From positions 1-32,236 of the forward strand of contig JAFXGX010000106.1 in NCBI GenBank assembly GCA_017536695.1: a stretch of DNA of 32,236 bases, in the 5' to 3' direction. Source of the stretch: Bacteroidaceae bacterium (lineage in GTDB: Bacteria; Bacteroidota; Bacteroidia; Bacteroidales; Bacteroidaceae). Every line of letters begins with the position of its first letter. Positions within the stretch are counted from its first letter, which is position 1. The notes below the pieces were generated by a model. That model made no database searches. It was given only the letters and a program-made list of their open reading frames with translations, and was not told where the DNA came from. This document shows positions 16,701-23,516 of this stretch, piece by piece. The translations under genes and the position numbers were made by a program.

Positions 16701-17264
16701 ACCCGCAGCCGGCGAGTATGGCTGTATTGTATATCCCTTATAGAGCAAGCCCTTGTTGTAGAGCTGCTTCAGGAGCCACCAGAGAGACTCGATGTAGCTG
16801 TTCTCATATGTGATATAGGGATTGTCAAGGTCTACCCAGTAACCCATCTTGCGTGTCAGGTCGGTCCATTCGCGGGTATACTTCATTACCTCCTCGCGAC
16901 AGTTGCGGTTGTAATCATCGACAGAAATCTTCTTGCCGATATCCTCCTTTGTAATGTTGAGTTTCTTCTCGACACCAAGCTCGACAGGAAGGCCGTGGGT
17001 ATCCCAACCCGCCTTACGCTTTACCTGGAATCCCTTCATAGTCTTGAAACGGCAGAATGTATCCTTTATGCTTCGAGCCATGACATGGTGGATACCGGGC
17101 ATACCGTTTGCCGAAGGAGGTCCCTCGAAGAATACGAAAGAGGGCGCACCCTCACGCTCGGACATACTTCTTGCAAAGAGGTCTTTCTCATCCCACTCGC
17201 CCAACACCTCCTTGTTTATCTGCGGGAGGTTGAGCTGACTGTATACAGGAAATTTCTTTTTCAT
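13782..17264 (-). CDS. ileS: Isoleucyl-tRNA synthetase with GIHH signature
   Basis: The product has 1160 residues, a class I synthetase that charges tRNA-Ile. The Rossmann start is clear (FFEGPPSANGMPGIHHVMAR). The HIGH signature appears as GIHH (residues 57-60), i.e. first and third positions swapped. The KMSKS loop is KMSKR (709-713). The CP1 editing domain lies in the middle (TTTPWTLPSNTAL; DYVTTEDGTGIVHIAPTFGADD). The WFDSGAMPYAQ tract, the anticodon-binding domain and a long C-terminal extension without Cys-rich zinc motif mark it as the IleRS2 (eukaryote-like) type. The length is normal for that type. It heads the ileS-dksA-like-lspA-DUF4296 gene set behind a near-consensus promoter. 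Confidence 0.97.
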   Translation of the reverse strand: MKKKFPVYSQLNLPQINKEVLGEWDEKDLFARSMSEREGAPSFVFFEGPPSANGMPGIHHVMARSIKDTFCRFKTMKGFQVKRKAGWDTHGLPVELGVEKKLNITKEDIGKKISVDDYNRNCREEVMKYTREWTDLTRKMGYWVDLDNPYITYENSYIESLWWLLKQLYNKGLLYKGYTIQPYSPAAGTGLSSHELNQPGCYRDVKDTTAVAQFRMLDPKPEMTEWGTPYFIAWTTTPWTLPSNTALCVGPKIDYVAVKTYNSYNGEPVTVVLAKALLAAHFNPAGAELPLEEYKAGDKVVPYRVIAEYKGADLVGMHYAQLFPWVKPVAKEGEKFVDASSDAFRVIPGDYVTTEDGTGIVHIAPTFGADDAFVAKAAGIPSLFMINKKGETRPMVDFTGKFWTIDELDEEFVRDCVDVELYSKFAGAYVKNAYDPQYTVDGKYDEKAAAKAETLDIALCMVMKQGGVAFKIEKHVHNYPHCWRTDKPVLYYPLDSWFVRASQMKERMSELNRTITWKPESTGTGRFGKWLENLNDWNLSRSRYWGTPLPIWTSEDGEAICIGSVEELYNEIEKAVAAGVMASNPYKDKGFVPGDYSKENYDKIDLHRPYVDDIKLVSPTGKVMTRELDLIDVWFDSGAMPYAQIHYPFENKELLDSRTVYPADFIAEGVDQTRGWFYTLHAIATMVFDTVAFKTVISNGLVLDKNGDKMSKRLGNAVDPFNTIESYGSDALRWYMITNSAPWDNLRFNEEGVKEVTRSFFGKLYQTYSFFTMYANVDGFTFEEPEIPLCERPELDRWIISELNTLVKNVNACLNDYEPTKAGRLIQEFVIDNVSNWFVRLSRKRFWGSDMSTDKLSAYQTLYTCLETVSRLMAPIAPFYADRLYQDLTSVTGRGDAQSVHLAKFPECDEAAVDTELEYRMKLAQQISSMVLALRKKEAIIVRQPLQKIAIPAADDVMKSRIEAVKQLILSEVNVKELEFVEGDGILVKKIKCNFRTLGKKFGKLMKSVNVAVTEMSQEQIAELEKNGTITLQVEGTDALIELADVEIFSEDVPGWTVANEGALTVALDVEVTDDLRREGIAREIVKKIQAIRKESGFEIVDRIAVTLSANEASDAAVEQFRDYICNQVLADTLVVDAALADGEDIELDGAVIKVAVSRI

Positions 17265-17301
17265 TTTATATATCTTTTTTACCCATTCTCATTTAATCTC
17301 G

Positions 17302-17332
17302 CAAAGTTACTTAAAAAAATGGCAAATACAAA
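17302..17332 (-). promoter_or_regulatory. Predicted promoter of the ileS operon
   Basis: On the minus strand TAACTTTG (17302-17309) matches TAnnTTTG exactly and TTTG (17329-17332) matches the -33 element exactly, with a 19-nt spacer. Transcription would start near 17295, giving a leader of about 30 nt. No T-box-like structure fits in this space. Confidence 0.75.
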
Positions 17333-17390
17333 GAATGAGGCCAAGAATGAGTGATAATGAACTGCAAAGCCATTTCCAAACACGCAAAAA

Positions 17391-17449
17391 GAGAGTGACT
17401 CCGACCTAATTGCCAACAACATTCAGCGGCAAAGGCAAGAGTCACTCTC
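17391..17449 (-). terminator. Rho-independent terminator after the acyl-CoA ligase gene
   Basis: An 11-bp perfect stem (17391-17401 with 17439-17449) encloses a loop that itself can pair (TTGCC 17410-17414 with GGCAA 17428-17432). On the minus strand it is followed by TTTTTGCG, a T-run in the right position to end transcription of the ligase gene whose stop is at 17518. On the plus side TGTTTTATTT also follows, but no plus-strand gene ends here. Confidence 0.75.
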
Positions 17450-17517
17450 CTGTTTTATTTCCATGTCAACCGGCTATCGCACCACAAAGGATGCGACAAC
17501 CGGGCAAGGCGCAATTA

Positions 17518-19197
17518 TTACTTGTACATGAAACGTCTGATACTCTGTTTAGGAGTCTTCTCGAACTGCTCGCGACGCATTTCGGTATAACCGATTTTAC
17601 TGTACGCTGCAAGCTCCGAATTGAGGGCAAGAACATTCTCGTTGATAAGCTGCTCAAGCTGCTCATCACTCAGACCATCCTTCTTGCCGGCCTCATAGTC
17701 AGCCACTACCAATGCAACAATGGCATTGTTACGGCCCACTACGAGAGACTCGATGACATAAGGCAAGTTGTTTATCTTATCCTCAATCTCCTCGGGATAA
17801 ATATTCTGACCGCTGCCTGTAAGAATCATATTCTTGCAACGACCCTTGATGAAGAGGTTCTCCTTTGCGTCGAGGAGACCCATATCACCGGTCTTTAACC
17901 AGCCGTCAGCTGTAAATGCGGCCTTTGTGGCCTCTTCGTTGTTATAATAGCCGAGCATCACAGCATCGCCCTTTACCTGAATCTCACCGAGCACACGACG
18001 CGGATTGGCCGAATCGATACGCAGTTCAATCGGATGAGCCTTTGTTCCGCAAGAGTACTTCACATACTCGCTCTTGTCGCGGTATGAGATGAGCGGACCG
18101 CACTCTGTCATACCATAACCGACCACATATGGGAAGTTCATACGCTTGAGCAGGTCCTCTACCTCGCGGTTTAGTGCAGCACCACCAATGATAAGACCGG
18201 TTGTAAAGCTGTTACCGAAGGCCGTAAGCAGAGACTTGCGTATCTTGTTAAGTACAATCTTGTCAAGACCGGGAACCTTAAGCAGGAACTTTGCAGGGAA
18301 CTTGCGTGTTGCAGGGAATACCTTTGACTTGAATATCTTCTCGATTACCAGAGGTACAGTGAGGAACATGAATGGCTTAACAGCACCGAGTCCGCCGAGA
18401 AGGCGTGCAGGTGTAGGCTTGCCCGGCATCACATGGACATGGCATCCGCTTGACAACGGGAAGAGGACATCGAATGTCTGACCGAACATATGCGCCATTG
18501 GAAGAATGGCGAAAATGTGACCGCCCTTGGCTACAGGAATCTCACGCTGTGCGAACTCAAGGTTGACAGAAAGAGAGCGGGCAGGAAGGACAACGCCTTT
18601 TGATGTCGCGCTTGTAGTACCTGATGTAAAGCTGATTTCAACGACATCCTCCATGTCACGCTCTACAGGATAGTAGTCTACATCCTCTACCTTGAGACCG
18701 TTGGGATACTGCTTTGCGAAAAGTGTGTCCATTGCGTCATGTGCATCACTCAACGCCTTGAGTGTCGCATGGGCTACACTTATATCCTTTATGTTGATGA
18801 ATCCAGAGAAACCGTCTGTCTTCTCGAGCAACTCCATATTTGCTCCGTTCTCCATGAGTCCTTTAATGGCGATATCATCTGCCAAAAGAATCTTACACTC
18901 CGAGAATGATGCCAACTCCGCTACTGCAGAAGGGATAAAATCGGGCAAGAAAGGAACGGTTACAGCACCATAGGTCAGTGTCGCGAAGTATGCATTTACC
19001 CACTCAGCCGAGTTGCGTGCATAAAGAGCGACCTTTTCGCCTTTCTCAATACCCGCTTCCTTGAACAGGATATGGTATTTTGCAATACACTCAGCCATTT
19101 GCGCATAAGTATAGGTTGCACCACCGAAATTGGTAACTGCCGGAGAATTCCAGTTTGTCTTTACTGATTCGTTAAAAATGCTAATAAAGTGTTTCAT
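17518..19197 (-). CDS. Long-chain acyl-CoA ligase paralogue with altered P-loop
   Basis: The product has 559 residues from ATG 19197, the start that matches its two paralogues (MKHFISIFNESVKTNWN); an upstream ATG at 19254 would add 19 unsupported residues. It belongs to the ANL adenylating family: fatty acid plus ATP and CoA give acyl-CoA. Core motifs: GYGMTECGPLISY, GWLKTGDMG, FIKGRCKNMILTGSGQNIYPEEIE. The ATP-binding loop reads TSGTTSATSKGV, one residue longer than TSGT.S.PKGV and without its Pro. The end FEKTPKQSIRRFMYK has Ser where most relatives carry the A10 lysine. It has its own predicted promoter and terminator, unlike its two upstream paralogues. Confidence 0.9.
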   Translation of the reverse strand: MKHFISIFNESVKTNWNSPAVTNFGGATYTYAQMAECIAKYHILFKEAGIEKGEKVALYARNSAEWVNAYFATLTYGAVTVPFLPDFIPSAVAELASFSECKILLADDIAIKGLMENGANMELLEKTDGFSGFINIKDISVAHATLKALSDAHDAMDTLFAKQYPNGLKVEDVDYYPVERDMEDVVEISFTSGTTSATSKGVVLPARSLSVNLEFAQREIPVAKGGHIFAILPMAHMFGQTFDVLFPLSSGCHVHVMPGKPTPARLLGGLGAVKPFMFLTVPLVIEKIFKSKVFPATRKFPAKFLLKVPGLDKIVLNKIRKSLLTAFGNSFTTGLIIGGAALNREVEDLLKRMNFPYVVGYGMTECGPLISYRDKSEYVKYSCGTKAHPIELRIDSANPRRVLGEIQVKGDAVMLGYYNNEEATKAAFTADGWLKTGDMGLLDAKENLFIKGRCKNMILTGSGQNIYPEEIEDKINNLPYVIESLVVGRNNAIVALVVADYEAGKKDGLSDEQLEQLINENVLALNSELAAYSKIGYTEMRREQFEKTPKQSIRRFMYK

Positions 19198-19297
19198 AAA
19201 ACCTTTGATGTTTGTGAAATGACTCATAGTATGTAACAGAGCGTCAGGATTCAACCCGCAGTCTGCTTTATTTGCTGCAAATTTCTTTCATTTTTTC

Positions 19298-19305
19298 CAA
19301 AGTTA
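19298..19305 (-). promoter_or_regulatory. Predicted -7 box for the third acyl-CoA ligase gene
   Basis: On the minus strand TAACTTTG fits TAnnTTTG, about 100 nt before the ATG at 19197. The -33 element is weak: TTTA (19329-19332) lies 23 nt away, beyond the usual 19-20. The gap 19198-19568 is AT-rich and holds nothing else I can support apart from the terminator at 19499-19524. Confidence 0.4.
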
Positions 19306-19498
19306 TAATATTTTTCGCACAGATTAACTAAATTAAAACACTATTTTATTATTAATAAGTACAAAAATTATACCCATTTAACATATTTTCACACACAAAG
19401 AAAGTATTGTAACATAACAAAGAGACAATTAATTAGGATTAAAGGATATATTATCAGAAATATCGGCATTTGTAATCTGATAGACGCAAGAAAAAAGA

Positions 19499-19524
19499 GC
19501 TCCCTTGCTTCACAGCAAAGGAGC
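19499..19524 (-). terminator. Rho-independent terminator after the second acyl-CoA ligase gene
   Basis: Stem GCTCC-c-TTGCT (19499-19509) pairs with AGCAA-a-GGAGC (19514-19524) around a TCAC loop, with one mismatch. On the minus strand a T-run (CTTTTTTCTT) follows immediately. It lies 45 nt after the stop of the gene at 19569 and separates it from the third ligase gene. Confidence 0.8.
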
Positions 19525-19568
19525 CCGACAATCAATCTTCTTTCTATATATATATTCTTTCAAATATA

Positions 19569-21242
19569 TCACTTGTACATAAACCTTTTGATACTCAATT
19601 TCGGTGTCTTCTCAAAAGGTTCATCCTTTATCTCACAGGCAGTTATCTTGCTGTATACAGGCAGTTTCTCATTCAAAGCAAAAACATCAGCCTCAATCCT
19701 TGCCTGAATCTGGGTGGCCGCAATGCCTGCTGCAGCGACCTCATCGGTGTTCGGCACCACAAGTGCTACAAGACCATGCTTACGGCCCACAACAAGCGAC
19801 TCGGTAACGAGAGGCAACTGGTTGATGAGGTCCTCAATCTCCTCGGGATAGATATTCTGTCCGTTTGCTGTAAGAATCATATTCTTGCAACGTCCCTTGA
19901 TGAAGATATTCTCATCCTTGTCCATAAGACCCATGTCACCTGTCTTCAGCCAGCCATCCTGGGTGAAGGTCGCCTTGGTAGCATCCTCGTTCTTGTAATA
20001 ACCATTCATAACAGAATCGCCCTTTGCCTGAATCTCGCCAGGGATATTTGCGGGATCCTCGGAGTCTATGCGTATATCAACACCGGGATGCGCAACCTTT
20101 CCGCATGAACGTGCAACGAAATCCTCCCATCTGTTGTAGCTCAACAATGGACCGCACTCTGTCATACCATAGCCAACCGTGTAAGGGAACTTGATTTTCC
20201 TCATCAGAGTCTCTACCTCCTTGTTGAGCGCAGCGCCTCCAAGGATAATACCACCCTTTGTCACATTACCGCCGAATGTCTCGATGAGAGTCTTACGGAC
20301 CTTATTATATATAATGGACCTCAAACCCGGAATTGCAAGCATGATGCGCATTTTTGTTGTCTGAAGCAACGGCATTACCTTTCCGCGGAAAATCTTCTCG
20401 ATGAGAAGAGGTACAGTAAGGAACATATAAGGCTTGACATCGGCCAAAGCCTTCAGGAGACGCGCCGGAATAGGTTTCTCTGTAAATATGTTTATGTGAC
20501 AGCCACAGGCAAAAGGATATACAAAGTCAAAAATCTGACCGAAGATATGGGCAAGAGGAAGAATGGAAAGAATCTTATCCTCATTGGTTGCCGGAATGTG
20601 GGTAATTGCAAAATCCACGTTGGATGACAATGAGCGAACCGACAGCATAACGCCTTTCGGAGAACTGCTTGTACCCGATGTATAGCTGATTACCGACAAA
20701 GCATCAAGGTTCTCCTTGCTGTAATTGATGTGCTTCGGTGTTACCCCATTTGGGAAACGGGCCGCGAAGGATGTTTCGACAGCCTCTGTTATTCCGTCAA
20801 GTTTACCGTTGCAATCTTCATGTACCTCGAGACCCACAACATCAACAATACCACAGAAACCCTCAAAAGCCGAGAACTGGGCCACTATATTGTCACGTCT
20901 GAGACCTGCAAGGATATTCTTGTCGAGCATTAGCAGACGGCTATCGGACAAGCGGGTAAGGTCCGCAATATTCTGGGGCAGGAAGTCTGCAAGCAACGGA
21001 ACACACACAGCGTCATACGTAACGACAGCAAAATAAGAGATACACCACTCCGCACAGTTCCTTGCACATAGAGCTATCTTGTCGCCCTTCTTGATACCGC
21101 ATTTCTCAAAAAAGAGATGCATCTTCTCTATCTCGGAAGCTACAGCGCCATAAGTGAATGTGTTGGCACCATAGTTGCTCAATGCAGGACGGTTCCAGTT
21201 AGCCTTGAAAGAGTCATCCACATATGACAGATAATGTTTCAT
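19569..21242 (-). CDS. Long-chain acyl-CoA ligase paralogue
   Basis: The product has 557 residues from ATG 21242 (MKHYLSYVDDSFKANWN); a GTG two codons upstream is possible but the ATG aligns with its paralogues. It is an ANL-family enzyme expected to activate fatty acids to acyl-CoA. The ATP-binding loop is SYTSGTSSSPKGVML, close to consensus. Other motifs are GYGMTECGPLLSY, GWLKTGDMGLMDKD and FIKGRCKNMILTANGQNIYPEEIE. The C-terminal A10 region is FEKTPKLSIKRFMYK, with Ser at the usual catalytic-lysine position by eye. It lies 53 nt after the first paralogue and is followed by a terminator, so the first two ligases probably form one transcription unit. Chain-length preference cannot be read. 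Confidence 0.93.
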   Translation of the reverse strand: MKHYLSYVDDSFKANWNRPALSNYGANTFTYGAVASEIEKMHLFFEKCGIKKGDKIALCARNCAEWCISYFAVVTYDAVCVPLLADFLPQNIADLTRLSDSRLLMLDKNILAGLRRDNIVAQFSAFEGFCGIVDVVGLEVHEDCNGKLDGITEAVETSFAARFPNGVTPKHINYSKENLDALSVISYTSGTSSSPKGVMLSVRSLSSNVDFAITHIPATNEDKILSILPLAHIFGQIFDFVYPFACGCHINIFTEKPIPARLLKALADVKPYMFLTVPLLIEKIFRGKVMPLLQTTKMRIMLAIPGLRSIIYNKVRKTLIETFGGNVTKGGIILGGAALNKEVETLMRKIKFPYTVGYGMTECGPLLSYNRWEDFVARSCGKVAHPGVDIRIDSEDPANIPGEIQAKGDSVMNGYYKNEDATKATFTQDGWLKTGDMGLMDKDENIFIKGRCKNMILTANGQNIYPEEIEDLINQLPLVTESLVVGRKHGLVALVVPNTDEVAAAGIAATQIQARIEADVFALNEKLPVYSKITACEIKDEPFEKTPKLSIKRFMYK

Positions 21243-21295
21243 AACCACAATTATTATTTATCCAACAATGTACAAAACAAGTCTGAAGCCTCTCA

Positions 21296-22975
21296 TCAAT
21301 TATACATGAAACGCTTGATACTGAGTTTCGGAGTCTTCTCAAATGGTTCTTTACGGAGCTCGCAACGGCCAATCTGACTATACGGAGGCAGTTTGGCGTT
21401 CAGCGCGAGGACATTCTCATCAATATACTTCTGCACCGCGTCACCATCGATGCCTGCCGCTTTCATGGCATCATAGTCAGCAACGACAAGAGCCACAAGG
21501 GCATGATTACGCCCCACTATGAGCGACTCCATTATATAAGGTATCTGGTTGATGATGTCTTCAATCTCCTCGGGGTATATATTCTGTCCGCTGCCGGTAA
21601 GAATCATATTCTTGCAACGGCCCTTGATGAATACTGTCCCATAACGGTCCTGAATACCCATGTCACCGGTCTTCAGCCAGCCGTCGGCAGTAAATGAGTT
21701 CTTTGTCGCCTCCTCATTATTATAATAGCCTGTCGTAACGACGTCACCACGTACCTGAATCTCGCCGGGAACCTTGTTCGGCCTGTCTGAATCGATGCGG
21801 AGCTCGATGTTTGGAGCTGCGACACCGCCCCTGTCATCAATTGACGGATGCGAAGAAGCGACATAACTGATTAGCGGACCGCACTCCGTCATTCCATATC
21901 CGACAGCATACGGAATACCGACTTTCTTCATTACACGGTCAACATCCTTGCTGATTGCAGCACCACCGATAAAGAAACCGGCCTTACCAAGATTACCTCC
22001 GAATGTAGAAATGATTGTATTGCGTATCTTTTTATAGATAAGCTGACGGACACCAGGTATCGCTGTCAGGATTTTCATAGCCGGCTTGTTGAGCACAGGA
22101 ATGACTTTTGAACGAAATATTTTCTCAACAAGCAAAGGTACGGTCAGGAAGATGAAAGGTTTGACATCGGCCAAAGCTCTGATAAGACGCGCCGGAACAG
22201 GTTTCTCTGTAAATATATTTACATGGCACCCGCTAGAGAAAAGGAAAAGAAAATCGAAAGCAAGGCCGAAAATATGAGCAAGCGGAAGTATTGAGAGTGT
22301 AGGGCCCGGTTCCTTTACTGCAATGGGTACAAGTTTACGTGCAATCTCCACGTTGCCCGAGAGAGAACGTGCCGGCAACATCACACCCTTTGGCGAACTG
22401 CTAGTACCCGACGTGTAACTTATGACAGCAAGGGCATTGATGTCATTACCCGAATAATCCACGTGGGATTTATCGATACCGTCAGGATATTTCTCCTTAT
22501 ATAATATATCAAGCTCATCGGCAAGCACCTTTGTGTCATTATCGCACCCTTCTACTGTAGCATAAGTGACAATGTCGAATATTCCGATGAAGTCCTTTAC
22601 ATTGTCGAAGCTGTTCAGCAGGTTGTCACGCTTGAAACCGGCAAGTATATTCTTGTCTACAAACAACATGCGGCTACCCGACAGTTTTGTCAGCTGCACA
22701 AGATTCTCGGGCAGGAAATCGGGCAACAAGGGAACGGCAACAGCACCATAGCTTGTAATTCCTATGAAAGCCGCACACCATTCTGCCGAACTGCGTGCAG
22801 CAATTGCAACATGGTCTCCTTTTTTGATATTGCACCTATTGAGCAGGATATGCATTCTTGCCACATTGGCGGCAACCTCGGCGAAGGTAAATGTATTTGC
22901 GCCATAATTTGAGATTGCGGGCTTATCCCAATTGTTCTTTATCGCCTCCTCTACATAAAAAAGGAAATGTTTCAT
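21296..22975 (-). CDS. Long-chain acyl-CoA ligase paralogue, first of the tandem set
   Basis: The product has 559 residues (MKHFLFYVEEAIKNNWDKPAISNYG). ANL-family motifs are present: P-loop SYTSGTSSSPKGVMLPARSL, GYGMTECGPLISYV, GWLKTGDMGIQDR, FIKGRCKNMILTGSGQNIYPEEIE, and the ending FEKTPKLSIKRFMYN. As in the two downstream copies the A10 lysine position appears to be Ser. The protein is shorter than typical 600-residue long-chain ligases. It is the first gene downstream of a divergent regulatory region shared with a carboxyltransferase gene. Three tandem copies, all clearly diverged, suggest old duplications with different acyl substrates or cellular timing; this is inference. Confidence 0.93.
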   Translation of the reverse strand: MKHFLFYVEEAIKNNWDKPAISNYGANTFTFAEVAANVARMHILLNRCNIKKGDHVAIAARSSAEWCAAFIGITSYGAVAVPLLPDFLPENLVQLTKLSGSRMLFVDKNILAGFKRDNLLNSFDNVKDFIGIFDIVTYATVEGCDNDTKVLADELDILYKEKYPDGIDKSHVDYSGNDINALAVISYTSGTSSSPKGVMLPARSLSGNVEIARKLVPIAVKEPGPTLSILPLAHIFGLAFDFLFLFSSGCHVNIFTEKPVPARLIRALADVKPFIFLTVPLLVEKIFRSKVIPVLNKPAMKILTAIPGVRQLIYKKIRNTIISTFGGNLGKAGFFIGGAAISKDVDRVMKKVGIPYAVGYGMTECGPLISYVASSHPSIDDRGGVAAPNIELRIDSDRPNKVPGEIQVRGDVVTTGYYNNEEATKNSFTADGWLKTGDMGIQDRYGTVFIKGRCKNMILTGSGQNIYPEEIEDIINQIPYIMESLIVGRNHALVALVVADYDAMKAAGIDGDAVQKYIDENVLALNAKLPPYSQIGRCELRKEPFEKTPKLSIKRFMYN

Positions 22976-23081
22976 AAGAGTAAAAACAGGTTTTAGTAAA
23001 TAAACAGTGTTTGTATCCGCCTTATCCGGCGTTGCATTTTAGTTTTGTAATGCAAATTTCGCATTTCATTTTCAAACAACA

Positions 23082-23121
23082 AGATTTTGGCGCCATACAG
23101 CTGTATATCTTGGCAAAATCT
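23082..23121. repeat. Nested inverted repeats in the divergent promoter region
   Basis: A 10-nt inverted repeat with one mismatch (AGATTTTGGC 23082-23091 against 23112-23121) surrounds the perfect palindrome ATACAGCTGTAT (23095-23106); TGGCGCCA (23088-23095) is a further palindrome. The centres nearly coincide. It could be a regulator-binding site or an mRNA hairpin in the leader of the minus-strand ligase gene. Confidence 0.5.
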
Positions 23122-23207
23122 CAAAATAAGTGGTAAAATTATAAATATAGTGGCAAAATTAAAAATACATATTTGTGAGAAACCATTGAATTTCGCCAAT
23201 TTCACCA
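23111..23207. promoter_or_regulatory. Cluster of five TGGYRAAAT motifs between divergent operons
   Basis: TGGCAAAAT, TGGTAAAAT and TGGCAAAAT start at 23111, 23131 and 23151, exactly 20 nt apart. The same motif occurs twice on the opposite strand at 23190-23198 and 23199-23207 (TGGCGAAAT and TGGTGAAAT). A further relaxed version (GGCAAAAAT) is near 23402. The array lies between an acyl-CoA ligase operon and a carboxyltransferase gene that face away from each other, as an operator for both would. The factor is unknown. The rest of the 22976-23516 gap is AT-rich without a gene that I can support. Confidence 0.55.
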
Positions 23208-23409
23208 CAAAATACCTTTTTAGGAGCATTTATTGAACAATATAGTCTACACTTGGCAACATCAGACACGAACAGCTCTGTAAATGCGGAAACGATAAAC
23301 AGTCGGCATAAAAATCGGACATAAAAAAGCTGAAGAGCAGTCTTCAAAAAGCATGAACACCGCACCTTGTACATAATCGGAAAGAAGAGGGAAAAAAAAT
23401 CGGCAAAAA

Positions 23410-23440
23410 TTAGTTTATATGAATAAAGCGACTAACTTTG
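23410..23440 (+). promoter_or_regulatory. Predicted promoter of the carboxyltransferase gene
   Basis: TAACTTTG (23433-23440) matches TAnnTTTG. TTAG (23410-23413) is a weak -33 at 19 nt spacing. Transcription would start near 23447, giving a leader of about 70 nt before the ATG at 23517. Confidence 0.55.
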
Positions 23441-23516
23441 CAGATAGAGAAGAACAAACATTAACATAACTGACCTGGGGCAGTTTACACTACCCTATGC
23501 AAAAAAACAAAGAATC

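Noticed and set aside
17265-17390. Possible T-box or other leader riboswitch for ileS.
   Set aside because: The predicted leader is only about 30 nt and no conserved T-box elements are seen; T-boxes are not typical of this phylum.
17410-17898. Plus-strand frame crossing the terminator and the ligase 3' end.
   Set aside because: It runs through a clear terminator and lies antisense to a conserved ANL C-terminus.
22993-23374. Two small minus-strand frames in the divergent regulatory region.
   Set aside because: They overlap each other and the motif cluster, have no ribosome site or domain, and look like chance frames in AT-rich DNA.
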